Positions 28,439 to 37,177 of a DNA stretch of 64,000 bases are shown here, in pieces (the first letter of the stretch is position 1; every line of letters begins with the position of its first letter). The translations under genes were made by a program, and so were the position numbers. Origin of the DNA: Serratia silvae (GTDB taxonomy: Bacteria; Pseudomonadota; Gammaproteobacteria; Enterobacterales; Enterobacteriaceae); contig NZ_JAGQDC010000007.1 in the NCBI RefSeq assembly GCF_023282985.1, forward strand, positions 148,893 to 212,892, written 5' to 3'. A model generated the notes under the pieces. The model saw only the letters and a program-made list of their open reading frames with translations. It made no database searches and was not told where the DNA came from.

Positions 28439-29103
28439 AACGGTCTCTAATTATCTTGTTAGCTTGCCTGGGTGGCGCGTACCTATCGGATAGCACTGCG
28501 GCAATCGATATTTCGCCCAAACGTATTGAGCTGCAAGGTGACACAGCGCAAACCATCACCATCAGCAACAACGGCGATCGGATGGAATACGTCACCATCA
28601 TGACCGAGTTACTGACCAATCCAGGTGTTCCCTTTATTGATGAACAACGTATTCCCTTGGGATCGCTCTACCAGCCTACGCTGTATGCGGCGCCGTTCAA
28701 ACTAACGCTTAGCCCACAGCAGCAAAAGGTGATCACCTTACGCCCGTTGAAAAACGTCGATAGCGAAACCGTGTATCGCCTTAATATTCGCCCGGTGGTG
28801 CAGTTTCAGGGCACTGCAGCAGAAAGACCTGCCGCCAGTATCGCTGTAAACCTGAGTTTCAGCGCACTGATTCGCCAGCAGCCAAAACAGCAAAAACGAC
28901 AGCTTGATGTCCAGTGCGAAAGCGAGGGCGTACTTCTCACAGCCAGTGGCAATGTTCATGTCGCACTCAAAGCAGTACAAATCGATGCCAAAGCACCCGC
29001 AGATATCAACATCTATCCAGGAACACCACAGCGGCTGCAAGGTAGACACATCATACTACCTGGATATGGCAACTGCCTTGCAGGCCAACGCACGGAAAAA
29101 TAG
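28435..29103 (+). CDS. periplasmic fimbrial chaperone 2 (two-domain)
   Basis: 222-residue PapD-like chaperone. Signal peptide MKRSLIILLACLGGAYL runs to about STAA; the N-domain has IDISPKRIELQGDTAQTITI, LLTNPGVPF and LTLSPQQQKVITLRPL; the C-domain includes LDVQCESEGVLLTASGN and a closing GNCLAGQ pair of Cys. It shares the same motif order with the two chaperones upstream, marking three copies in one operon. ATGA overlap with the minor subunit gene. Confidence 0.82.
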   Translation: MKRSLIILLACLGGAYLSDSTAAIDISPKRIELQGDTAQTITISNNGDRMEYVTIMTELLTNPGVPFIDEQRIPLGSLYQPTLYAAPFKLTLSPQQQKVITLRPLKNVDSETVYRLNIRPVVQFQGTAAERPAASIAVNLSFSALIRQQPKQQKRQLDVQCESEGVLLTASGNVHVALKAVQIDAKAPADINIYPGTPQRLQGRHIILPGYGNCLAGQRTEK

Positions 29104-29105
29104 CC

Positions 29106-29636
29106 ATGAATATCATTATTTTCGATCAAAACCGTTTGTATGCAGAGGGATTGAAACGCCTGATAAAAGAACACCACTCGTACCGTGCTCGTATTGCGAT
29201 CAATGATAGACATTTACTTGCTAAAGCACATCTAGTGATCCGCACGCTAGCCTTTTCCAGCCAGGAAGATTGGCAAAGTGCCTATAATCTTCCCCAGACG
29301 CTGTATATCTATCACCTCCCCGCATGCGACGATATGCAACGCCGTAGCAACTCATTATATCGCTGCGAACCGCTGAATATCACCCTGGATACGCTGGAGC
29401 CATACCTGAGCCATAGTACCCGCGAACCTTCCCCGGCATCAATCATTCGCCCACTGTCTACAGCTGAAATCCGGCTGATGAAATTGATCAAACTGGGTTG
29501 GCATGATGGAAAAATAGCGGCCAGTTACCGTTTAAGACCCAAAACCATCAACCAAATGCGCTACAACGTGATGAAAAAAATGGGGCTTCACAATCGCCTG
29601 GAACTGTACCCGTTACTCAACCAACTGCATGTCTAG
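29106..29636 (+). CDS. LuxR-type HTH regulator inside the fimbrial operon
   Basis: 176-residue protein whose last third is a LuxR/FixJ-type DNA-binding domain: LSTAEIRLMKLIKLGWHDGK, then KTINQMRYNVMKKMGLHNRL, the recognition helix region. The first 100 residues (MNIIIFDQNRLYAEGLKRLI) look like a decayed response-regulator receiver, lacking a clear phospho-acceptor Asp and Lys. It lies two bases after chaperone 2 and overlaps the tip adhesin frame region, so it is produced from the same message and may feed back on the operon. Target unproven. Confidence 0.75.
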   Translation: MNIIIFDQNRLYAEGLKRLIKEHHSYRARIAINDRHLLAKAHLVIRTLAFSSQEDWQSAYNLPQTLYIYHLPACDDMQRRSNSLYRCEPLNITLDTLEPYLSHSTREPSPASIIRPLSTAEIRLMKLIKLGWHDGKIAASYRLRPKTINQMRYNVMKKMGLHNRLELYPLLNQLHV

Positions 29637-29661
29637 ACTGCTGACTCAGCAAGGAACTCTG

Positions 29662-30636
29662 ATGAAATACCTGATTTCTCTTTTTGCATTACTGCTGGTT
29701 GACGCCAGTTTAAACTGTGCATTAGCTGCGTTAGAAAATAAACCCTATCCGATAATTTCTAATATCAGTAACTGCTCTGTGGCTAAATACGATGACCACT
29801 GGGATGTTAGATTTACCGTCGCGTGGGATAAGATGACAACTCTCGCACCGGGAAAGAACTGGGGGAACGCTATGTCTCGGGGGATCCTTGTTTTTCAATT
29901 TGACCACAACGGCAACATGGTAAACACATCGCTTCCGCAAGAGCATATTACTATGATGGGCTTTCGGGCAACTCGCATTGCTTCCATTGGTTCCGGTGTT
30001 TTGTTTTACGGCACTGAAATCACCTACGGGTGGGACAATTACGACAAGCACCAGGCGGACGTGATGCTCAAGATTTATAAACCCAACGTGGCCAGTGTCG
30101 CCTTACAAGCTGCCAATGTTTATAACGAGGGCTTCTTACTAGATGAAAAAGGGGCAGTCTATTTTTCATCTTCAGTGACAATACCAGATTGCCCACTGAT
30201 AACTGACACCACCAAACCGCCCGCTATCGTAAACCTTACCATGAACGCCCCAGACTGGGCTTTGGGGGAAATAGGTACAGGAAAACAGCAAAAAGTGCTG
30301 ACCAACAGCGCAGACCGCCTGTGTATCAACTACCTATCTACTGAGAGTAAAGACGAGGATTTTATTGTTAATGCGACTAGCGCTAATGGGATCGTCAATA
30401 ATCGCTTCGTGCTGAAACACAGTCTGAAACCCACTAATACCCTGCCTTATACCCTAACGCTGGAGGGGGCAGGCAAACAATTTATCTTACCTAACAGCAA
30501 TCATTCCACCGTAAAGTTTGACAGCAGCGCTAACCAAACCTGCTTTACTCCCACGTTTGATCTGTATGGCAGTGATAATCAGGAGCCCGGCGACTATAGC
30601 GATGTTATCACCTATGAGATCGTCACCAAAAGTTAA
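29662..30636 (+). CDS. fimbrial tip adhesin, CfaE/CblD family
   Basis: Secreted 324-residue protein expected at the pilus tip. Signal peptide MKYLISLFALLLVDASLNCA to about LAA; an N-terminal adhesin domain with one Cys pair (NCSVAKYDDHWDVRF and IPDCPLITDT) and a C-terminal pilin-like domain (from about APDWALGEIGTGKQQ) with LCINY and QTCFTPTFDLYG. This two-domain plan is that of the CFA/I minor subunits. Start 29662 has AAGGA upstream; the frame opens 11 codons earlier inside the regulator gene. Confidence 0.8.
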   Translation: MKYLISLFALLLVDASLNCALAALENKPYPIISNISNCSVAKYDDHWDVRFTVAWDKMTTLAPGKNWGNAMSRGILVFQFDHNGNMVNTSLPQEHITMMGFRATRIASIGSGVLFYGTEITYGWDNYDKHQADVMLKIYKPNVASVALQAANVYNEGFLLDEKGAVYFSSSVTIPDCPLITDTTKPPAIVNLTMNAPDWALGEIGTGKQQKVLTNSADRLCINYLSTESKDEDFIVNATSANGIVNNRFVLKHSLKPTNTLPYTLTLEGAGKQFILPNSNHSTVKFDSSANQTCFTPTFDLYGSDNQEPGDYSDVITYEIVTKS

Positions 30637-31030
30637 TCAACCTCTTTCGCTCTATGGTTGCAGCCCCGGCAATAATCTCGTAAATATAAAGTGGCCAAGG
30701 TGACTTGGCCATGCTGACAACGCTGCGGCTTCTTAATGCCACTTACCGATGGTTTTACCGTCACAATAAAAATACCCGATATAATGACCAGCAGGCCAAT
30801 ACCCAATGTGAGAGTCAATTGCTCCCCCAGGAAGACAACGGACATCAGTAAGCCTATCACCGGCACCCCAAGCATCGCCGTCGACATGCTGGTGCTCGAC
30901 AACCACATGCTGGCGGCATTCACAGCAACAAAGCAGAACGCGGTCGCCAACGGTACGCTGGCCAGCAGCATTTGCCAGGGAGCAAACTCATAAATCGAGT
31001 TGGCCGCTTTGGGGTCAGTGTAATGAGAAA
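30633..31030 (-). pseudogene. EamA/DMT transporter remnant (C-terminal half)
   Basis: Minus-strand remnant of a drug/metabolite transporter. Recognisable parts are EFAPWQMLLASVPLATAF (normally mid-protein), NAASMWLSSTSMSTAMLGVP and GEQLTLTLGIGLLVIISGI, the last helices of an EamA domain. The first half of the gene is missing upstream and only about 100-110 transporter residues remain. It forms the right border of the fimbrial segment, next to the tRNA genes. Confidence 0.72.
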
Positions 31031-31143
31031 AAGTTGCAGGAGGTACCGTTGGCGAGTGTAATCAACAAAACTGAAAAGTATGTTGCTTTCGGCTTCTACC
31101 TTCCGAAAGCCTCTTCTTAAGAGGTTTCAGCGAATTTCAGGCA

Positions 31144-31166
31144 CAAAAAAACCGCCTCTCGGCGGT
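31144..31166 (-). terminator. intrinsic terminator of the tRNA operon
   Basis: On the minus strand ACCGCC / GGCGGT arms with a four-base loop and a run of seven T, 45 bases past the tRNA-Leu gene. Confidence 0.85.
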
Positions 31167-31211
31167 ACGACATTACTACATATTGCTTTGATTATTCTTA
31201 GTTTATTTTCC

Positions 31212-31297
31212 TGGTACCCGGGGCGGGACTTGAACCCGCACAGCCATAAGCCGAGGGATTTTAAATCCCTTGTGTCTACCGATTTCACCACCCGGGC
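31212..31297 (-). tRNA. leuZ: tRNA-Leu (anticodon TAA)
   Basis: 86-base gene with encoded 3' CCA, acceptor stem GCCCGGG / CCCGGGT, long variable arm typical of leucine tRNAs, and loop GGGATTTAAAATCCC placing anticodon TAA. Last gene of the glyW-cysT-leuZ set. Confidence 0.97.
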
Positions 31298-31307
31298 TCG
31301 GGAAAAT

Positions 31308-31381
31308 TGGAGGCGCGTTCCGGAGTCGAACCGGACTAGACGGATTTGCAATCCGCTACATAACCGCTTTGTTAACGCGCC
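31308..31381 (-). tRNA. cysT: tRNA-Cys (anticodon GCA)
   Basis: 74-base gene, acceptor GGCGCGT / ACGCGCC, encoded CCA and anticodon stem-loop CGGATTGCAAATCCG with GCA. It lies ten bases from the leucine tRNA. Confidence 0.97.
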
Positions 31382-31435
31382 TTAATTCTGTTTACCTTTG
31401 CAGGCTAAGCTCGTAATTACCAGCTTTACTAAATT

Positions 31436-31511
<76 letters not shown>

Positions 31512-31655
31512 ATTAATCAGAACTTGCTGATTTTTTTAACTCTTTTGGCAACTCACCGCTGCCGTCTGATGCGATGCATTCTACTTATCTGGCGTGATGA
31601 GTCAATAAAATTGTTGTCTCATCAGGTTCGTTTGCCGATTTTTACATCGCTTCGA

Positions 31656-32204
31656 TCAAGGTTCCAGCAAATCGCGGCGTGCCGCGTTCAAATATTGGAA
31701 CATTGACCAGAAAGTCAACACGGCTGCGATGTACAGCAAGCCGAACGACAGATACTCCACCGTTCGCTCTGGCCGCCACAACAGGCCAACCAATGACATC
31801 ATCTGCGCCATGGTTTTCACTTTACCAATCCACGAAACCGCCACGCTGCTGCGCTTGCCGATTTCCGCCATCCATTCACGCAACGACGAGATAATGATCT
31901 CGCGGGCGATCATGGTTGCCGCAGGCAGAGTGATCCACCAGGTGTGATAATGCTCCGCTACCAGCACCAAGGCCACCGCCACCATCACCTTATCGGCAAC
32001 CGGGTCGAGGAACGCACCGAAGCGAGTTGTCTGCTTCCAGCGACGGGCTAGAAAGCCGTCAAACCAATCGGTTACAGCAGCAAACACGAAAATGACCGCA
32101 CAGAGCATCGGTGCCCAGACGAACGGCAGATAAAACGCCAGTACGAAGAATGGGATCAGAACTACGCGGAACAGGGTAAGCCAAGTCGGTATATTCAATT
32201 GCAT
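31656..32204 (-). CDS. pgsA: phosphatidylglycerophosphate synthase PgsA
   Basis: Inner-membrane CDP-alcohol phosphatidyltransferase that joins CDP-diacylglycerol and glycerol-3-phosphate, the committed step to phosphatidylglycerol and cardiolipin. The 182 residues start [20 protein letters not shown] and contain the catalytic motif [27 protein letters not shown] (D-G-x2-A-R-x8-G-x3-D-x3-D). The length equals E. coli PgsA. It lies 56 bases after uvrC, the conserved uvrY-uvrC-pgsA-tRNA order. Confidence 0.97.
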   Translation of the reverse strand: MQLNIPTWLTLFRVVLIPFFVLAFYLPFVWAPMLCAVIFVFAAVTDWFDGFLARRWKQTTRFGAFLDPVADKVMVAVALVLVAEHYHTWWITLPAATMIAREIIISSLREWMAEIGKRSSVAVSWIGKVKTMAQMMSLVGLLWRPERTVEYLSFGLLYIAAVLTFWSMFQYLNAARRDLLEP

Positions 32205-32260
32205 AATGCTGGTAACTATCTGGCTGGAGTGGAAATTAAGAGTATGTTGCTACATTGCCC

Positions 32261-34093
32261 TCAGTGTTTCAATGCATTGTAGATCTTTTCTGCCAATGCT
32301 TGTGAAATACCCGGCACTTTTGCAATTTCCTCAACGCTGGCGTTCAATAATGGTTGAAGTCCACCCATATACTTCAACAGCACCTGACGCCGTTTTGGCC
32401 CAACGCCGTCGATCAGTTCCAAGGCGCTGGTGTTTTTAACTTTCGCCCGTTTCTGGCGATGACCGGTGATCGCATGGTTGTGTGAGTCATCACGAATATG
32501 CTGGATCACGTGCAGTGCCGGTGAGTCCGAAGGTAGCGAAATCCCCTCCCCCTCAGGGACGAAGAACAACGTCTCCAGCCCGGCTTTGCGATCGCTGCCC
32601 TTGGCAATGCCGATCAGCAACGGTTTGTGCTTATCCCAGGTCACGTTCAGCGAATTGAACACGTCAATCGCCATACCCAGTTGCCCTTTCCCGCCATCAA
32701 TAAAGATGACGTCCGGGATCTTGTTCTCTTCCAGAGTCTTACCATAGCGCCGTTTCAGCACTTGCGCCATTGCGGCATAGTCATCGCCCGGCGTGATACC
32801 GGTAATATTGTAGCGTCGATACTCCGAGCGCAACGGACCGTTGCTGTCGAACACCACGCAGGAGGCGACGGTCTGCTCCCCCATCGTGTGGCTGATATCG
32901 AAACACTCCATCCGATTAATTTCGGTCAGGTTCAGCGTTTTCGCCAGTTCTGCCAGCCGTTGATGAATGGTCGATTGCTGAGAAAGCTTGGTGACCAGCG
33001 CCGTCGAGGCGTTGGTACGCGCCAGCTTCAAATAACGGGCACGATCGCCACGCGGCTTGCTCTGGATCTGGATCTTGCGACCAGCCAGTTCGCTTAGCGA
33101 GCTAGCCAGCAGATCTTTTTCCGGTAACGTAAAGTCCAGCAGGATTTCTGCAGGTAAGGTGCGAGCCTGGCTGCCTTGTAAATAGAACTGGCCCACGAAG
33201 GTTTGCACCACTTCACTCAGTTCTGTACCGCCCGGTACTTTCGGGAAGTAGCTGCGGCTGCCTAACACCTTGCCCTGGCGAATAAACAGCACATGCACAC
33301 AGGCCATACCCGCATCGAAGGCCACACCGATCACATCCAGATCGTCGCTGTCTCCTGAGACAAACTGCTTTTCCGTCACCCGCCGTACCGCCTGGATCTG
33401 ATCGCGGATACGTGCAGCCTCTTCAAAATTGAGCAGCTTGCTGGCATTTTCCATCCGCGTAATCAACTGGTGCAGCACCTGCTGATCCTTTCCGGACAAA
33501 AACAGGCGAACATAGTCCACTTGCTGACGGTACTCTTCCTCACTCACCAAACCGGCAACACATGGCCCCAGGCAACGGCCAATCTGATACTGCAGACAAG
33601 GACGGGAGCGATTGCGGTAGACACTGTTCTCACATTGACGCACGGGGAACAGTTTTTGCAGCAGCGCCAGCGTTTCACGGACGGCGTAAGAGTTGGGGAA
33701 TGGGCCAAAGTATTCACCTTTGGCATGCTTGGCACCACGGTGCACCGTTAGCCGTGGGTGACTATCGGCACTCAAAAAAATCAGCGGATAGGATTTATCG
33801 TCGCGTAATAGAACATTATATCGGGGCTGATACAGCTTGATATAATTATGCTCCAGCAGTAGCGCCTCGGTTTCCGTATGGGTAACGGTAACGTCAATTT
33901 GTGCGATATTTTTGACCAGCGTTTCCGTCTTGCGGCTACTGACCTGAGTACGAAAATAACTCGCGAGACGTTTTTTCAGATCCTTGGCTTTACCCACATA
34001 GATCACCGTACCCGTCAGATCATACATGCGATAAACGCCAGGCTGACTGGTTACGGTTTTAAGAAATGCCTGTGCATCAAAACGATCATTCAC
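32261..34093 (-). CDS. uvrC: excinuclease ABC subunit C
   Basis: Nucleotide excision repair endonuclease that cuts both sides of a lesion once UvrB is loaded. The 610 residues equal E. coli UvrC. In order: GIY-YIG nuclease ([20 protein letters not shown], residues 19-40), a Cys cluster with [14 protein letters not shown], the UVR motif [14 protein letters not shown] that contacts UvrB, the RNase H-like nuclease core ([24 protein letters not shown]) and C-terminal helix-hairpin-helices. The start overlaps the uvrY stop by 8 bases, so the two are co-translated. Confidence 0.98.
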   Translation of the reverse strand: MNDRFDAQAFLKTVTSQPGVYRMYDLTGTVIYVGKAKDLKKRLASYFRTQVSSRKTETLVKNIAQIDVTVTHTETEALLLEHNYIKLYQPRYNVLLRDDKSYPLIFLSADSHPRLTVHRGAKHAKGEYFGPFPNSYAVRETLALLQKLFPVRQCENSVYRNRSRPCLQYQIGRCLGPCVAGLVSEEEYRQQVDYVRLFLSGKDQQVLHQLITRMENASKLLNFEEAARIRDQIQAVRRVTEKQFVSGDSDDLDVIGVAFDAGMACVHVLFIRQGKVLGSRSYFPKVPGGTELSEVVQTFVGQFYLQGSQARTLPAEILLDFTLPEKDLLASSLSELAGRKIQIQSKPRGDRARYLKLARTNASTALVTKLSQQSTIHQRLAELAKTLNLTEINRMECFDISHTMGEQTVASCVVFDSNGPLRSEYRRYNITGITPGDDYAAMAQVLKRRYGKTLEENKIPDVIFIDGGKGQLGMAIDVFNSLNVTWDKHKPLLIGIAKGSDRKAGLETLFFVPEGEGISLPSDSPALHVIQHIRDDSHNHAITGHRQKRAKVKNTSALELIDGVGPKRRQVLLKYMGGLQPLLNASVEEIAKVPGISQALAEKIYNALKH

Positions 34094-34742
34094 TGCTTGA
34101 CAATGTCTCCGCGTTGAACAGCCCGTGTCTGATCGCCAGATGGGTCAACTCAACATCCCCGCTAATATTCAGCTTGGTGAACATACGATAACGATAACTA
34201 TTCACTGTTTTAGGGCTGAGATTCAGTTGTTCTGAAATCTCATTCACTTTCTTCCCTTTAGTGATCATCAACATAATTTGTAATTCACGCTCAGACAAGG
34301 TGCTGAACGGGTTTTCCGCCTGTGGCTCCAACTGGCTTAATGCCATTTGCTGCGCGATGTCGGAAGCGATGTAACGCTGGCCGGCATGTACCGAACGAAT
34401 CGCGTTAATCACCTCTTGCGGTGCAGCGCCTTTGCTCAGATAGCCAGCCGCACCAGCCTGCATCACCTTGGCAGGTAACGGGTTCTCAGTATGAATAGTC
34501 AACATGATGACCTTGATATCGGGCGTGTAACGTACAATCTTACGGGTGGCTTCCAGCCCCCCAATACCCGGCATATTCATATCCATCAAAACGATATCGG
34601 CAGAGTTGCCGCGGCACCATTTTACGGCATCCTCACCGCATTGTGCTTCGCCAACAACTTTAATGCCTTTGATATCTTCAAGAATGCGTCGTATCCCTGC
34701 GCGCACCAGTTCGTGGTCATCAACAAGAAGAACGCTAATCAA
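34086..34742 (-). CDS. uvrY: response regulator UvrY (BarA partner)
   Basis: NarL/FixJ-type response regulator of the BarA/UvrY (GacA) system, which activates csrB/csrC-type RNAs and so counteracts CsrA. Receiver residues are [12 protein letters not shown] and the phospho-acceptor in [11 protein letters not shown], with Lys in YLSKGAAP; the LuxR-type HTH is [20 protein letters not shown]. The E. coli-like N-terminus (M)[10 protein letters not shown] requires a TTG start at 34742 with GGAG upstream, giving 218 residues; an ATG 12 codons earlier adds unrelated residues. Confidence 0.95.
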   Translation of the reverse strand: MISVLLVDDHELVRAGIRRILEDIKGIKVVGEAQCGEDAVKWCRGNSADIVLMDMNMPGIGGLEATRKIVRYTPDIKVIMLTIHTENPLPAKVMQAGAAGYLSKGAAPQEVINAIRSVHAGQRYIASDIAQQMALSQLEPQAENPFSTLSERELQIMLMITKGKKVNEISEQLNLSPKTVNSYRYRMFTKLNISGDVELTHLAIRHGLFNAETLSSSE

Positions 34743-35521
34743 GGAAAATTCTCCAAAATAGGGGAGTAACGCAATCAATCAGCCACTGTCATCTAAACAG
34801 ATATTACTTGGTTTTCAGCAAAGAATGAATACAGATTAATACTTACTCTCGGTTAACTATGACCAGGTTTGTAGACCCCTGCGCCACCTTTGTTACGATT
34901 AATCCACTCGTTAGCGGATAAAAAACCATCAAGCCTATTAGGCTCAACACAATACCACGATGATACGCCATCTGGCGGGAAATTTAATCGCTATTTTCCT
35001 AAACCAGATAATAACCCCCTGACAATTATCAAACGTAACCATATGAATTACAAAAAAATAACAAAATTACGCCATTTTTAATCACGTACAAACCGCTGTA
35101 GGTAAACCCTTATTCAGAATACATAACCGTCGTTGGCGGCGAAAAAGGTGACATTTCAAGAGAAAGTATCCGACTTAAATGTCAATAGTTTGCAGATGAA
35201 ATAGTTATTCATCACATCGAATTAAGCCAGTATACTTTATGAAATTCACGCTACCTGATAGTCCCTATCCCTTAACTCACTATAAATGAGTATGCGAAGG
35301 AATTACACCACTAGCGAAAAAAATGCCCTGCCCACCTGCTCTTCCGGGCATAAAGCCACCGCCACTCGGCCTCACGCGATACGAAAAGCCCATGCTGTGC
35401 TATACTCCGCGCCCTAAATGAGGTACGGGGTCTGCCTGGGTGAGTCGGCAGCCGGTAGTTGTGCATCAAACCGCATTTCACATTTCACTTCAGGCTTATG
35501 CCTTAAAATTCAGGAGATAAA
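34743..35521. other. long intergenic region, uvrY/yecF, no gene supported
   Basis: 779 bases between the divergent uvrY and yecF genes. A 63-codon frame at 34890-35081 has no ribosome site or protein-like composition. A short palindrome AGCCTA-T-TAGGCT lies near 34933-34945. The last 120 bases are GC-richer and probably the yecF leader. In E. coli sdiA lies on the far side of yecF; no trace of it is seen here or beyond yecF. Confidence 0.55.
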
Positions 35522-35746
35522 ATGAGCAACGTTGACTTCACTACGTCTGCAAACCCGGAAGCGCTGGCCACCGAAGTCGCCTGCCTAAAAGCGACTTTAA
35601 CGTTGATATTAAAGGCAATTGGCCAGGCCGATGCCGGTAAAGTGATCATCAATCTGGAACGTTTTGCCGCTCAGGTGGATGACCCGGATCAGGCTGAAAT
35701 ATTCAAGAACAGTATTCAGCAGATCAAGCACGCCTACCGCCAATAA
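35522..35746 (+). CDS. yecF: DUF2594 protein YecF
   Basis: Small helical protein of unknown function, family DUF2594, 74 residues as in E. coli YecF. The matching blocks are ALATEVACLKATLTLILKAI, GQADAGKVIINLE and the C-terminus IQQIKHAYRQ. CAGGAG lies 7 nt before the ATG. It stands beside uvrY-uvrC as in E. coli but is transcribed away from them. A hairpin closes the gene. Confidence 0.93.
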   Translation: MSNVDFTTSANPEALATEVACLKATLTLILKAIGQADAGKVIINLERFAAQVDDPDQAEIFKNSIQQIKHAYRQ

Positions 35747-35753
35747 GCCATGC

Positions 35754-35783
35754 GTTATCAGGCCCCGTTTGGGGTCTGATAAC
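35754..35783. terminator. hairpin after yecF
   Basis: Arms GTTATCAG-G-CCCC / GGGG-T-CTGATAAC around GTTT, seven bases past the yecF stop; no T-run follows. Probably the 3' end structure of the yecF message. Confidence 0.6.
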
Positions 35784-36083
35784 GGCTTGGCAGTGTAATT
35801 AGCACCACGCCCTCAGCGGTTGAATGATAAGTTTCGTAACCGAAAAATTGCGTCATCGGCTTAATCAACATTCATTCTAATGAATCAATCATCATTTAAT
35901 TAAACGGCAATAGGATTACTCCCATTTAAACATTAATAATATTGTGGGATTTTTATTACCCCAGTATTGTTCGTATCGCGAATAAATAGCCCTATGGACC
36001 AGGAATTAACTGACACTCCCTCTCCCTTCGCCCAGGCATCTACACGTGCATGCTGCCAAGCACTGTTTTTCTTTGGGGTAATT

Positions 36084-36102
36084 GGCCCGCAAGACGCGGG
36101 CC
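36084..36102. terminator. hairpin downstream of uspF
   Basis: Seven-base GC-rich arms GGCCCGC / GCGGGCC with a five-base loop, 27 bases past the uspF stop. Minus-strand T content after it is low, so termination is only possible. The 35784-36083 stretch before it shows no gene. Confidence 0.45.
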
Positions 36103-36129
36103 GGGTTTGATTAATCCTCTAACTACTAA

Positions 36130-36558
36130 TTATCTGACTACCATCACCGAGATCTTGGCGTGGCGAACAATGGCGGCCGCATTCGAGCCGAGTAGGTAGG
36201 TTTTGACACTAGGACGGCGGGAACCAATCACGATCAGGTCGGCTTCGATTTCCTCGGCAAGTTGCAACACCTCGTCACGTGGCGAACCGAAGCTGATGGT
36301 ATAAGAAAGACGTTCCAACGGCAGGTCGATCTCCGCCATGAGCTTCTTCAACCCCTCTACCGCCTTCACTTCAGCCTGATTTTCAAACTCTTTGATGCCA
36401 AAAGAATAAGCGGTCACAAACGCCGAAGCATCCGGCAAGGCATGGAAGAAATGCACCTTAGCCCCGGACATCTTGGCTAGATACACCACGTGTTCGAGCG
36501 CATGTTCAGTCAATACATCTTCGGCAAGATCTACCGGTACCAAAATGGTCTTGTACAT
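36130..36558 (-). CDS. uspF: universal stress protein, UspF/UspG class
   Basis: Cytosolic UspA-superfamily protein of 142 residues. MYKTILVPVDLAEDVLTEHA opens the alpha/beta fold and the nucleotide-binding signature G-x2-G-x9-G-(S/T) is seen in VIGSRRPSVKTYLLGSNAAA, the form typical of ATP-binding UspF and UspG. It ends ISVMVVR. The ATG at 36558 has AGAGGGG at proper spacing; the TTG two codons earlier is not needed. UspF is the nearest match by motif but the paralogue call is less sure than the family. Confidence 0.82.
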   Translation of the reverse strand: MYKTILVPVDLAEDVLTEHALEHVVYLAKMSGAKVHFFHALPDASAFVTAYSFGIKEFENQAEVKAVEGLKKLMAEIDLPLERLSYTISFGSPRDEVLQLAEEIEADLIVIGSRRPSVKTYLLGSNAAAIVRHAKISVMVVR

Positions 36559-37177
36559 ATTCAATCCCCTCTCTGTATTACCGTGATGAGCATAGCTTAC
36601 CGCTGGCCAATGGGAGCTTGTACCTATTTATGATGCTTTTGTGATCGACAGGTGTTCCCGGTAGCTTGGCCAGCTTTACTCAACCAATGATTTTTACTTT
36701 TGTGATTTGTACCGCAAAACCAACCAAATGTGCGCAGCACGCCCGGCGATCCTCTGCCAAGCCGCACCAGTTGCAGCAATAAACTGATTAGAACTCAACT
36801 GCTCCGCGCGCAAAAACCCTTACTACCGCCCCCTCAATACAGGCAGGCATTAAGATTAGTTTAATCGCCTCTTAGCATTAGTTTTTCTCATGCGAATTTT
36901 ATAACCTCTATTTTAATCAATAAGATAACCGCTATCAGCACTGTTCATTTGCCCTGGTAAAGAGTAATCTTCCGCCCCCTAGACGTCCGATTTGCCTCCC
37001 TTGAGTAAAGAACAATCGGCTTTTATCCCACCTTATTATGTTGTAAATATGTTGCACAAAGGTGGTGATATTGAGTTACCTTAGTTTTTGCCGGAAAAAC
37101 CGGCTAATACAGATAAAAAAGAGCCACTTCAGAGCTCGCCATTCCACTCACGACAGGTAAAAACAGGACAGCATACG
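36559..37177. other. uspF/cycA intergenic leader region
   Basis: 619 bases between divergent uspF and cycA. No gene with a ribosome site is seen; an open frame before cycA (from 37088) is read into cycA but lacks family similarity. The cycA leader is where the GcvB small RNA acts in E. coli; no pairing site was assigned here. Confidence 0.5.

Noticed and set aside
31000..31297. Possible att site at the tRNA-Leu 3' end
   Set aside because: No second copy of the tRNA 3' sequence and no integrase gene were found between proP and leuZ.
34890..35081. 63-codon frame in the uvrY/yecF spacer
   Set aside because: AT-rich, Lys/Asn/Pro run, no ribosome site, no recognisable pattern.
36600..36730. CRP-like TGTGA half-sites upstream of cycA
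   Set aside because: TTTTGTGATC and TTTGTGATTT lack the matching TCACA half at the right spacing.
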